A stretch of 64,000 nt of DNA from Diadophis punctatus similis. Lineage: Eukaryota; Chordata; Lepidosauria; Squamata; Dipsadidae. The position numbers and the translations under genes were made by a program. Within the stretch, counting starts at the first letter, position 1. Every line of letters begins with the position of its first letter. Below the pieces are notes generated by a model that saw only the letters and a program-made list of their open reading frames with translations, did no database searches and had not been told where the DNA came from. Shown here one piece after another: positions 42,935-54,589 of the stretch. The stretch is taken from NCBI GenBank assembly GCA_023053685.1, contig JALIGW010000002.1, positions 167,881,930-167,945,929 on the forward strand, read 5' to 3'.

Positions 42935-45239
42935 TGGTGGGATTCAGTCGGTTCGCACCGGTTCGCTAGAACCAGTTGTTAATTTTATGTGCAGTTCGGC
43001 AAACCGGCTGAATTGCCTCAGCCTGGCCTCCCTTGCCTGGCCCCACCTCACCCCTCCCCTCCTGAGGGTTTTCCCCCCTGAGAAAACAACCTGTGTCAAG
43101 ATCCCATGGACAACTTTGGCTCAGGCAGTCTAATTCCACGCTCGTTCTCTCTCTCCGCAAAGCGAAGGAATTGCAGAAAGGCACTGCCGAGCCAAGAATA
43201 GGGCTTCAGAGGACACAATTCCTAATAAATTCATTATGTGCAGAGAAATGCATGCTATAACCAGCAAATCACATTTTCCGAGGAACTGACGAAACCCCAG
43301 CCGAAGGAAAGGAGCAAGGTATATGACTGCCCAAACGTTCCTTCCCTTTGTGCAGCAACAGGGTCAGTGCCCATAGCAGTAAAGCAGGAGGAAAGCCCAG
43401 CAGTAAAGAAGCAGCCATGCTCCCACTTTGAAAGCAGGCTACTAAGAAGCGCTCTGGCTAAGCATTTCCTGATAACACTTGCAGTCTGCTCGGACTGCCA
43501 TCCTGCTGCGAGGCAACTTTTCTTTCCCAATTGAAGCCAATGAGGCTTCCAAGGCCACTCTCCTCAATCTGGGGAGGGTGAGTACCCGAGAGAGACACCC
43601 TCTCTGGCTGCCCATTTCCCTGCGCCACCCAACAGCCATCATGGAAAGGGGTCTTTTCTTCAACTTCTCAAAGCCCTTTAAGCCAGATTCTCCCACTCGC
43701 CCGGTGTTTGCTTTTCTTGGAAAGAGAGGTCCGCTGTTTTGCGTCAGCCTCCTCCTCCCATAGCATTTGCTGTCTGGAGACAAGCAAGTCCCCTGAGTGC
43801 TATAAGCCTTTGTAGCTAAGATGGCCTGTGCTTGCAAATCAAATAGTTTCTAAGCGCAGTTTCTAAACGGTTATTTAGAAATAAGTTATCTGCACAGAAT
43901 CAGATAAAACACCTTACCCAAGAAAGCTCAGGAATTATTATTTTTTATTCCCAGTCATGTGTATTTAGAATTGCAGGTTAAATATGTCTAGAATCAGACT
44001 GAGATTGATACATTTAGGAAATGCTGGGAGGTGGGCAGTGGTGGGTGGAGCAATCTCCATGGCGCTGCACTGCAATGGAGAAATTGGCAACAGAGCAGCC
44101 AGCTTGAGGGAAGGAGGCTGATTTTCCTCTTTCCCTGCTCATCTTTCCCTTGTGCAGGCTGCTCCATTTCCCATTTCTCCATTACAGTGCAGCTCCCAGG
44201 AACCATTTTGATAGCCGGGCGGGGGTGTAATTTAACAACCAGGCTCACACTGCTCTGCTCACCGCAGTTGCCCATGAAGGTAAGGTCGACGGCGATCTGC
44301 ACCTGGACCATCCCCTTGACCTAGGATGGAGTAAAAAGAACCCAATCTTTACACAGGAGAGGGGTAAGGGAAGGTTTTTCAGTGCAGGAGCATCACTAAG
44401 GCACCCCCCTCGCTGCCTGTCTGCGCCCATTCGTGGCAGAGCAACTTCTCCCTTACTGGGCGTTAGCCCAGGGGACGCAGCTGGAGCAGGGCACGGCGGG
44501 GAAGCCTTGTGCAAAAACACACAGGCCGAGGAGGCGAGTTGGTGATGGAAGAGGGGTGGCCTGGGAGGGTTTCTCTTTCGCCGATCTCTGGTTTATTGGG
44601 GAGATGGAAGGGGCAAAAAGCGGGGTAGAGAAAGGAGCAGGATGGCCGGTCTCCTTTTCCATGATTGGAAGCAGCCGAAGTCTCCTTCCTCCTCTGCGTC
44701 CACTTGCTGCCTGCATTGCAACACCCAGGGGAGCCACGCCCAAGAGAGCTTGGCGGCACCCCGGAGCGCAAAATCAGTTTTCATTTCTTTGCGCGAAGGT
44801 GCAGGAAGTGGGCACGGGATGCAGACCTGCTAATGCACAATCCCCAAAGCAGACGGATTGCGGGGTGGTGCAGCCCTCTAAGCCAAAATGGCTGGTTTCC
44901 CAACTTTTTTGAGCTTAGCCTAACACACAAATAGAGGTGTGAAGCTGGACCAGCAGCATATCAGCTTGGCTGTGGTTAGGAACCCAGCTAGGGCTAGCTG
45001 TCTGTCCCCAAGGGGGTGCTCTCCAGCAGTGGTGGCTTTACCTTCTCAGGCCAGGTGAGGAGGAGCTGGGAGGGGAAGGATGGGGCAGACATTGTGAGAG
45101 ACGGGTGAGGCGAGGTGCCCCTCGACATGAGTGATGTTGAGTTGGCCACATCCACACAGTCACATGACCACCCAGCCATGCCTACCCAGCCAGTCATTAG
45201 GGCAGAGAACCGGTGGTTAAATTATTTGAATCCCACCAT
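42935..45239. mobile_element. Large hAT-like element, family B ends, unidentified interior
   Basis: Left end gtggtgggattcagtcggttcgc, right end ttatttgaatcccaccattg; ggtagaa flanks both sides. The 2.3-kb interior is GC-rich (43050-44930) with several modest ORFs on both strands, none recognised as a transposase or host gene. It may itself be composite (a ggtgggcagtggtgggtgg word occurs near 44035). Confidence 0.6.
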
Positions 45240-45243
45240 TGGG

Positions 45244-45415
45244 TAGAACTAGTTATACTGTCTCACTTACTTTGGCCATGTCATGCAGGGGAATTCACTG
45301 GAGAACTCTTATGTTGGGAAGAGTTAGTGGTAAAAGGAAACCAGGCCATCAAAAAACATGGTGGCTGGACACTATCAAAGCTGACACCAGCCAGAGCTAT
45401 ACTATTTATATTGAC
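45244..45415 (+). mobile_element. BovB-type LINE 3' fragment
   Basis: Frames read FGHVMQG and LMLGRVSGKRKPGHQKTWWL then DTIKADTSQ, the C-terminal region of BovB ORF2. Confidence 0.75.
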
Positions 45416-45424
45416 TTTGGAAGT

Positions 45425-45622
45425 CCTAAACAGGAATATCAGACAAAATATAGAAATTTAAAGGAATGGAGGTAAGAGAGGAAAGATATAAACTACAAGC
45501 CTTTGCAGATGACTTGGTATATATTGTAGAAGATCCGTTAGAGGCAATTCCCAAATTATTAAAAGAGATAGAAGAATTTGGAGAGGTAGCAGGACTGAAA
45601 ATAAACAGAGAAAAAACTTAAG
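45425..45622 (+). mobile_element. L1-type reverse transcriptase fragment
   Basis: Reads LQAFADDLVYIVEDPLEAI through EIEEFGEVAGLKINREKT with one frame change from the upstream NRNIRQ. FADD is the L1 form of the catalytic YxDD box. Short and flanked by BovB sequence. Confidence 0.8.
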
Positions 45623-45989
45623 TGATAGTCGCTGGAGAACACTTATGTTGGGAAGAGTCTGTGGTAAAAGGAAACCAGCCCGTCAAAAAACATGGTGGCT
45701 GGACCAGGGGTGGGATTCAAATAATTTAACAACTGGTTCTCTGCCCTAATGACTGGCTGGGTAGGCGTGGCCAGGTGGTCATGTGACTGGGTGGACATGG
45801 CCAACTCATCACACCCAGTCCCGGCCACTCGCTTCAAAGGCAGAAGTGGGATTCAGCCAGTTCAGACCGGTTTGGGTTAATCCCACCACTGGCTGGCCCC
45901 GTCCCCATCCATTTTTCAGCCTGCTTTGAAGTCCACAAGTCTCAAAATTGCCAAGGTTGGATACCCCTGAGCTAGATGTTCTGATAGAT

Positions 45990-46102
45990 CAGCGTTTTTC
46001 AAATTTGGCAACTTTTAAGATGTGTAGACTTCAACTTCCAGAATGCTGTCTGGGCAATTCTGGAAGTCCACACATCTTAGTTTGAAAGTTTGAAAAACCC
46101 TG
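45990..46102. mobile_element. Diverged palindromic MITE
   Basis: Cagcgtttttcaaatttggc against gaaagtttgaaaaaccctg, with inner arms cttcaacttccagaat/aattctggaag. Same family as 4803-4937, more decayed. Confidence 0.7.
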
Positions 46103-46853
46103 TCAAAAATGGGCAAATTAAGATCCTTTTTAGGGATCTGTGCTTTGGTCTCCTTTTAAAAAACAACACCATATTACAGATTATCCTGAGCAGCATATCT
46201 ATAAAGGAAGACTCTAAATAGAAACATGCTTTATGCATAAAAATATGGAAAGGCATCTAAGGATCACTAATCTCCCCACCTTCATGGACCATAATTTATG
46301 AGAAGTTTGCAAGGATCTCAACAGCTCTCGTCAGCTCTGTTTTGCCTGAATATGCAATATCTATGCTCTGTCATTGAGGTGTAACCATTTTGGCCCTAAA
46401 AATAGACACAAAGTTATCTCAGTCACAAGAATTGTCCTCCTCTGTCTTTATTTATATACTGAAATAGTCAGATAATGAGGAAAAGCTGAGCAGGAGAGAT
46501 ACATGGACAGACATTATTAATGATCTGATTTATCCTAGAACTGTTGTCAAGCCGAAGCCACAGTTCGGAGAAAGCCTCAGCTTGCCACACATATTCTTAG
46601 AATGCCTTCTGACTATGGGAAACTGGGAGGGGTGATTGCATGAGGGATGTAGCTGTAGTCATAACAAATTCCTTCTAGATTCTCAAGGTCATCCTTTGTC
46701 CAGCACCTGGCCGGAAGCTGCTGGGAGGAACGGACACGTTGGCAGAAGATGAGTGGGCAACGTGACGGACTTGGGGGTGTGGGACAAGTATGTGAACTTT
46801 AAACTGGGTGGGAAACCTTGGTAGCTTTTAGATTTGGGTTTCCCACAGATGTG
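46103..46853. other. Unassigned interior of the 2.6-kb element
   Basis: No recognised coding sequence. Together with 47114-47390 it may represent an older repeat, since the 46862-47105 hAT clearly interrupts continuous sequence here. Confidence 0.35.
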
Positions 46854-46861
46854 CCAACATG

Positions 46862-47105
46862 CAGGGGTGAAATTCAGCAGGTTCTGACAGGTTCTAGAGA
46901 ACCGGTAGTGGAAATTTTGAGTAGTTCGGAGAACCGGCAAATATCACCATTGGCTGGCCCCAGGAGTGGGGAGAGAATGGGGATTTCACAGTATCCTTCC
47001 CCTGGAGTGGGGTGGGAATGGAGATTTTGGAGTATCCTTCCCCTGCCACACCCACCAAGCCACGCCCACAGAACCGGTAGGGAAAAATTTTGAATTTCAC
47101 CCCTG
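46862..47105. mobile_element. Small hAT element, family B
   Basis: Ends caggggtgaaattcagc and ttgaatttcacccctg, with a perfect duplication ccaacatg at 46854-46861 and 47106-47113. Confidence 0.93.
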
Positions 47106-47389
47106 CCAACATGGATCTACTAATAAATTGGAACTTTGAGGAATACTTTGCCTCAGACTCTGATTTAAGTTTGGATGCTATTTGGAACCCTGACACTAAC
47201 CCGAATCTAAAAGCTGACAACCCTGACAGCTGTTATCACTGGAAAAAAGGGACCTTTACATTGATACTTAAGATTCCTTCCCTAGCCCACCACATTACTG
47301 ATGTGCTGATATGAGGAAAAGGTCCATGTGGGTGGAAGCTCTTTCAAGCTTATTTTCTCAGAATTGGTTCTAAAACTGGACATACAGTT

Positions 47390-47470
47390 TATTATTTATT
47401 TATTATTTATTTATTTATTTATTTTGTCAAGTATGTGTTAGTAATATACATAGATATAACATTGTTTATA
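47390..47470 (-). mobile_element. CR1-type LINE tail, antisense
   Basis: The minus strand ends acatacttgacaaaataaat(aaat)n, matching the cttgacaaaa(caaa)n end of the CR1-like element at 56740. Confidence 0.5.
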
Positions 47471-47954
47471 GACATAAGATGGATACTGATAAGAGGGAAC
47501 GGAGCAAAGAAGGAAGCAGGGGACTTTAGGAAGACAACACTATGGCAATTCAAGTTTTTAATGGAAGTTTTCTTGTTTTCTTTTTTTTCATATCTTGGCT
47601 TGAAATCAACCCAAAGACATTGCATTTGTTCAACATAATCTATATATGGGGTATGGGAACTTATATAGATTTTTTTTCACAAAGTTTTGCTATAATCCAG
47701 GTGTTACTGTGCTTAGTAGTATGATTTTATACTATTTCATATGTTATAATCCAAATTCAGAAGGGGGAATATGCTTTGGGGTGAAGGCTCACTTTGTGTT
47801 TGCCAGCAAAGGTTTAAAAGATTTGTGCAGCGGGGCAGGAAAAAGCACAATGGATGTGAGGTATTGAGAGGTCTGAACTGTGTGCCCACACAAGCTACGA
47901 ATTCCTCTTCCCCTTTCAAATCCAGATTGTTGTACAGCTTCAAGAGAGGTAATT

Positions 47955-48230
47955 GAAGATTTGAAATCTTCATTTTTTGGCTGTTTTTGGGGCCGTTTTT
48001 AGGCACTTTTGGGGTCATTTTGGATGTTCAGTAGTAGTAAATAAATAGAGAGGGAAATTGTACCTTGTTGAGGCCTTTGACTCAATTTCTCTCTCTATTT
48101 ATTTACTACTACTGAACATCCAAAATGCCCCCCAAATGGCCTGAAAAATGGCCTAAAATGGCCCAGAAACAGATGAAAAGTGGTCCAAAAATGGTCCAAA
48201 AATGGCCCGAAAAACAGCCAGGGCCAGGGC
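47955..48230. repeat. Long inverted repeat (foldback)
   Basis: Near-perfect arms cattttggatgttcagtagtag... and the reverse complement around a spacer near 48060 (taccttgttgaggcctttg). The arms extend with lower identity outward (ggcc-tttt-type blocks). Could form a hairpin of over 90 bp. Confidence 0.85.
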
Positions 48231-48462
48231 CAGGAAGTGGTACGATTAGCCGGTTCGCCGAACTGGGCAGAATTTTAACAAGCGGTTCACCTGAACCAGT
48301 TTGAACCGCCTGAATCACACCTCTGGGCTGGACACTATCAAAGCTGACACCAGCCAGTGCATAGAAAAACTTCAAACAGTGCAAGATCAGAAGATGTGAT
48401 GAGATCTGACCCATAGAATCGCCAAGAGTCATACCTGACTGAATGCATAACATCATCATCAA

Positions 48463-49480
48463 TTATTACAAGCAACAGATTTAAAAACAGTTTGGACATC
48501 CTCAGTAACTATTTCAAAAATTAAGTTCTGCTGATTTTGCTATTTCAAATGATGTGCCAGCAATTTCCCAGGTCTTTGACCAGACTCCCAATCCTTTAAT
48601 TTGAATCTGTTCAATGAAAAATTCTACCTTGTCAGCAAAGAAATACCGTAAGTGTTGTTTATCTAACACAAATACGTTATAAACCTGCTCTGCGGGTTTA
48701 TTTGCATAATCTAACTTTCTTTATGCAAAGTTTCTGGCTGTTGATGTTTAAGATTCTTTCTGTTCTAGGTGTAAGCCATAGCATCAATTTGCATATAAGC
48801 CTTCTAAGAATCCCATGCATTCTGATGAGTTCAGATTAAGTTCAAAACATTGTGAAGTCATTTCCTGTTCATCAACAGCATGAGTCTATGGAAACAGATA
48901 GGAGGAAAGAAAATATGGTATGGGAAGGAAGCCAGAAAAAGAAAGATCAAATATAAAATGGACCAGATCAGACCAAAGATTGCAGAGTAAAATATAGAGG
49001 AAACTTTTGGTTTTTAGGAAACATTCCTCTATATTTTTCCTTTATAGTCAAAGTGCACCCTTCTAACTCACTGGTGCAAAAATGGGTCTCAAAGATTTCA
49101 GTGATCCTTTTGTGGTTCACAGAAACCTCTAGAAAAGGAGGAAGGGAAATATTAAGTACTTGTTTGTACTTGCATGAGTTGCTAAGATTAAAAATCATGA
49201 AATGATTAAGGTGTAGACTAAGACTGGGTAGAAACAGGTGGAATTCCAGCCTCAAAGATGGACATTCACTAAGTGAAGTTTAGTCATAACTCTCTAAAAC
49301 CCAATCTACACCACAGGGCTATTTTTATATTTATGGATGAGGGTCTTAGGTACAGAATTTTGAATTCCAAGAGGAAATGTAAAATAAAATACTTTCCAAG
49401 TCTTACAGAAAGCATAAAACACAGAGAGAAAGTCTTTTGGCTTTACCAACTCTCCTTTTCCACTTCTGTGAAAGAGGAAG
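48463..49480. other. Unassigned intergenic sequence
   Basis: About 1 kb of mostly unique AT-rich DNA. One minus-strand frame (49255-48968) is open but resembles nothing I know. Confidence 0.4.
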
Positions 49481-49494
49481 AAAAGAAAGAAAGA

Positions 49495-49576
<82 letters not shown>

Positions 49577-49613
49577 ATGAAAGAAAGAAAGAAAGAAAGG
49601 AAGACAGACAGAC

Positions 49614-49687
<74 letters not shown>

Positions 49688-49820
49688 GGAAGGAAGGAAG
49701 CAAGTAAGCAAGGTAGGTAGGTAGGTAGGAAGGAAGGAAGGAAAGAAAGAAAGAAGAAAGAAAGAAAGAAGGAGGGAGGGAGGGAGGGAGGAAGAAAGGA
49801 AGGAAGGAAGGAAGGAAGCC
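49480..49820. repeat. (GA)n, (GAAA)n, (GGTA)n and (GGAA)n tract
   Basis: 340 bp of purine-rich microsatellites. The long Arg-Glu/Lys and Ser-Phe-Leu reading frames here are repeat artefacts. Confidence 0.97.
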
Positions 49821-49829
49821 ATGTTTTTG

Positions 49830-50150
49830 TTCTCAGAAGAGAGAGCTATAACCTGAAACAAGAGTTTTAATGCCATTGGTCCTCTTCTCGTGAAACTTAT
49901 GATGAAACATTTTATTGTTATCAATTCTGCATACCATATTAAAAATATAAAAAATAATAGCAATATCCACATTTATTTATTTCAATGTACAGTATATTGG
50001 CTGCCCATCTCAACATCATGACTCTGGGTGGTTAGCAACCATTAAAAGACAATATCACTTCAATAATATAGTAAGACGAAGAATTACTGTAACCAGACAT
50101 GACTTAGAGCTATTAAGCCCTTCCTAGTGGCGAAAAGAGTGGCAATTATT
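49830..50150. other. Unassigned intergenic sequence
   Basis: AT-rich, possibly the eroded 5' edge of the L2 element that follows. Confidence 0.35.
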
Positions 50151-50717
50151 TCTCCGCTCTTACTATGTCCTCAAAGAGTCACCCGGAGGCCCATGCCCTC
50201 CTAGGTCAGGGGAGCTCAGGTGATCATCTTCAGTGCCATGCAGAGGAATTTGTTGAGCACCTGACTGACAAAGTGACTCAGATTCGTTTAGAGTTGGATC
50301 ATGTATGTGCAGCTGATCCATGTGAGATGCCTGGGGAGAGGTCTTGCCCGATTATCTGGGAACAGTTTGACCCTGTTGGATCTGAGGAAATGGACAGAAT
50401 CCTCAATGCTGTCATTGCCACCACCTGTCAGATCCTTGTCCCTCCTGGATAATGAAAGCCTCCAGGATGGTGACTAGTAGGTGAGTCCAGGCAGTGATTA
50501 ATATGTCACTAGAGGAGGGGAGATTTCCGGGGGCTTTTAAGGATGCCCTAGTTCACCTCCATCTTTAAAAAAACATCACTGGATCCCACCTACCTGGACA
50601 ATTTTCATCCAGTTTCCAACCTCTCCTTTTTAGGGAAGGTTGTGAAAAAGGTGGTGGCCTGGGAGTTTCAGAGGGTCCTTCAGAGGGATTATTTGGATTC
50701 CTTTCAGTCAGGACTCA

Positions 50718-50936
50718 GCAATAGCACTTATATACCACTCCATAGTGTTTTACAGCACTCTCTGAGCAATTTACAAATGTCAACATATTGCCACCAATAA
50801 TCTGAGTCCTCATTTACTGTCCTCGGAAGGATGGAAGGATGAGTCAATCCCGAGCCAGTCAGGATTGAACTCCCAGCTGTGGGCAGAGTTAGCCTGCAAT
50901 ATTGCATTCTAACCATTGCACCACCTCAGCTCAGGC
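50718..50936 (-). mobile_element. tRNA-derived SINE with (CTATTG)n tail, antisense, inside L2
   Basis: Fifth copy, more diverged: agcaatagcacttatatacc to inverted gaggtggtgcaatgg. Confidence 0.82.
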
Positions 50937-51411
50937 CCAGTAATGGAATGGAAACAGCAATGCTCGTACAGTACTTTTGATGATCTTTGGTGAGAACGGG
51001 ATGGGGATAGTGCAACCATCCTCACTCTCCATGATCTCTCATCAGCCTTCAATATCATTGACCATGGTATCCTTTTGGGTCAGCTAAAGGGGCTGGGGAT
51101 GGGTGGCACAGTTTTACACTGGTTTGATTCCTTTGTCCAAGGCTGAGCCCAGTTAGTGTTAATAGGGAGTCAGAGATCCAGATTTCAGCCGCTATCTTGT
51201 GGCGTGCCTCGGGGCTTGGTAGTATCTCCACTCCTTTTTAACATCTACATCAGTGGTTTCCAAAGTGGGCGGTACCGCCCCCTGGGGGTGGTGGGAACTC
51301 TTAGGGGGGCAGTGAGAGGCAAGGGTGGTGACAGGGGGGCGGTGAGAGGGGCCAGGGGGGCGGTAGGTGGTTCGCCATGCTTTTGCACTTGAAGCTCCCT
51401 CGCGTTCCTCG

Positions 51412-51490
51412 CTCTTGTGTGCAGGGCAGCCCATTCTGAAAGAAAACGTGAGACGTTTTCTTTCAGAATGGGCTGCCCTGCACACAAGAG
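51412..51490. repeat. Perfect 38-bp inverted repeat, 3-nt loop
   Basis: Arms 51412-51449 and 51453-51490 are exact reverse complements separated by GAG, with weaker pairing continuing outward to about 51373 and 51536. Confidence 0.97.
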
Positions 51491-51650
51491 TGTGGAATGC
51501 GACGGAGTTACAAGTGCTAGGTACTGAGCATGGCACAGCGACAAGGGAAGCTGACCGCTCCTGAAGCTGCTCGGGCGAGTGCTCGCACACCTGCAGGAAG
51601 GCCCTTTTGCGGAACCTGCGCATGTGCGGACTTTCCCGCCCGGCCTCCCT

Positions 51651-51663
51651 GTCGCCTAGCAAC
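51651..51663 (+). promoter_or_regulatory. X-box (RFX site) upstream of the captured exon
   Basis: GTCGCC-TA-GCAAC fits the RFX half-site arrangement GTNRCC-N2-RGYAAC closely. It lies 35 nt before the ATG at 51698, the usual place in ciliary genes. Confidence 0.6.
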
Positions 51664-51697
51664 CCGGCGTGCACAATTCGGCAGGCTTCCCTTCGGC

Positions 51698-51896
51698 ATG
51701 GCACACCCAGGGATCTCAGCCCAGCTACCCCCCGACATTGACCCCACCAAGGCGCCTGTGGCCTTCGGCCACCAAGGCCTCCCCAAGCTCAATGAAGAGT
51801 TGCAGCACCCTCAGCTGCTGATGTGGCAGCTGGTCTTGATGGCACTCTGCAACCTGGTGCACGACCCGGAGAACGCTTACCAAGCCATCGGCCTGG
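51698..51896 (+). pseudogene. RSPH14: RSPH14-like first coding exon, captured in a hAT
   Basis: ATG begins [20 protein letters not shown] and continues [15 protein letters not shown], then [20 protein letters not shown], ending with a split glycine at a consensus donor (G|GTGAGT). From memory of the family this is the N-terminus of radial spoke head protein RSPH14 (RTDR1), an armadillo-repeat ciliary protein, up to its first coding exon boundary. No second exon follows: beyond the donor comes AG-rich microsatellite. The frame is intact here, but the gene is only a fragment of about 66 codons, so it is treated as a duplicated gene piece rather than a working gene. The upstream in-frame codons to 51530 are probably leader. 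Confidence 0.72.
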
Positions 51897-51944
51897 GTGA
51901 GTAGCGGTGGCCTGGCCACTGCTGGCAGGAGGGAAGGGAGGGAA

Positions 51945-53226
<1,282 letters not shown>

Positions 53227-53300
53227 GACTTATGACCACAATTGAGTCTAACATTTTGGTTGCTAAGCAAGAGCATTGTTAAGTGAGTTTCACCACACTT
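53227..53300 (-). mobile_element. MITE family A fragment in the hAT 3' part
   Basis: Cttatgaccacaattgagtc and attgttaagtgagttt match the family A end. Confidence 0.7.
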
Positions 53301-54589
53301 TACAAGTTGGCCACACCCACCCGGTCACTTGACCACTAAGCCACACCCACCTGAGGGGGTGGGGTGGGGATGAGTTTGTAGCACCAAGGGGGTGGTGGAC
53401 TGAAAAAGTTTGGGAACCACTGGTCTACATGAAGCCACTCAGTGAGATCATCCGTCACTATGGGTTGAGGTAACTGCAGTATGCAGATGATACTCAACTC
53501 TATATTTCTACCCCTGGTGACCCAAGTGATGCTATTGCTGTCCTCTCGCATGCCTGGAGGCTGTGGGGCCCTGGATGAGATTTCAGCTAAACCTTGGCAA
53601 GACCAAATGGCTTTGGGTGTATCAGGGCTCAAGATTTAATCCCAAATGGGGTTGCATTACCCCAGATGGATTCAGTCCGCAACTTGGACTTGCGACTCCT
53701 GCTAGAAGAGCAGGTGGCAGTCGTGGTTAAGCGAGCCTTTGCACACAACTTTGGGTTGTGCACCAGTTGGAGCCTTTCCTGGATCAGGATTCCCTGTGTT
53801 CAGTTGTTCAAGCCCTTGTCATCTGACAGTTGGACTATTGCAATGCAGTCTACATGGGGCTAACCTTGAAGAGCATTCAGAAGCTACAGCTGGTGCAGAG
53901 TGTGGCAGCACAGACAGTTCTTGGGGCCTGAAAGAATGGCCTGTGTAATACCACTGCTCCGCAAGTTGCATTGGCTGCCAGTCTGCTTCCAGGTGCAGCT
54001 CAAGGTGTTGGTAATCACCTTTAAAGCCCTTCATGGTATGGGTCCAGGTACTTGAGGAACCATCATTTCCCACTGGGATAAGCCCGCACCCATGACAGAA
54101 GAGAAGGCATGTGGCAAGCCCATTGGCCCTAGTATTTTGACTGGCAGGTTCCAGGAGAAGGGCCTTCTCTGACACTGCACTTGGCCTTTGGAATATCTTG
54201 CCTCCCGGAGTGAGGTTGGCTCCAACTCTCCCGACCTTCCATAAGAGCTTAAAGACCTGGCTCTGCCAGTTGGCTTGCAGTCTGGAATGGAAGAACATCA
54301 CAGTGGAAGTCATTGATCAGTTAACAATAGATCCCACTTCCCCCCATCCTGCTGCCACCCTCCCCATCTTTTAATTGGGCTGCTGTATTTGGCTGTGTGT
54401 TGTATCCTATTTATGCTTTTATCTTTATATAGTTTTTATTTTTATGATTGTAAGCCGCTGAGAATTACCCTGAAGTAAAGGGGGGGATTTTAAAAAAATT
54501 GATAAATAAATAAATAATAAATCCAAATCAGAAGCAAGGTAAAATGACACGCAAATTCGTGAAGCATTCCTTATTTTTTTAAACTAACT

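Larger units (their letters stand above)
45705..48325. mobile_element. 2.6-kb hAT-like element in BovB, itself with insertions
   Basis: Ends caggggtgggattcaaat and gcctgaatcacacctctg; perfect 8-bp duplication ggctggac at 45697-45704 and 48326-48333. Contains family B sequence at the left, a palindromic MITE (45990), a smaller hAT (46862), a CR1-type tail (about 47395) and a foldback (about 47955). No transposase recognised. Confidence 0.8.
45625..48462 (+). mobile_element. BovB-type LINE 3' end split by a 2.6-kb hAT
   Basis: The left piece (45625-45704) ends aacatggtggctggac and the right piece (48326-48462) resumes ggctggacactatcaaagct. It then runs to the BovB-like terminus cgccaagagtcatacctgactg. 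The break is the hAT at 45705-48325. Confidence 0.8.

Noticed and set aside
43238..44912. GC-rich ORF cluster tested as a gene between IL4 and IL13
   Set aside because: No recognisable domain and it lies between hAT-like ends; kept as a finding rather than a gene.
48968..49255. 95-aa minus-strand ORF tested as another cytokine exon
   Set aside because: Cysteine spacing, phase and flanking splice signals do not fit the IL4/IL13 plan.
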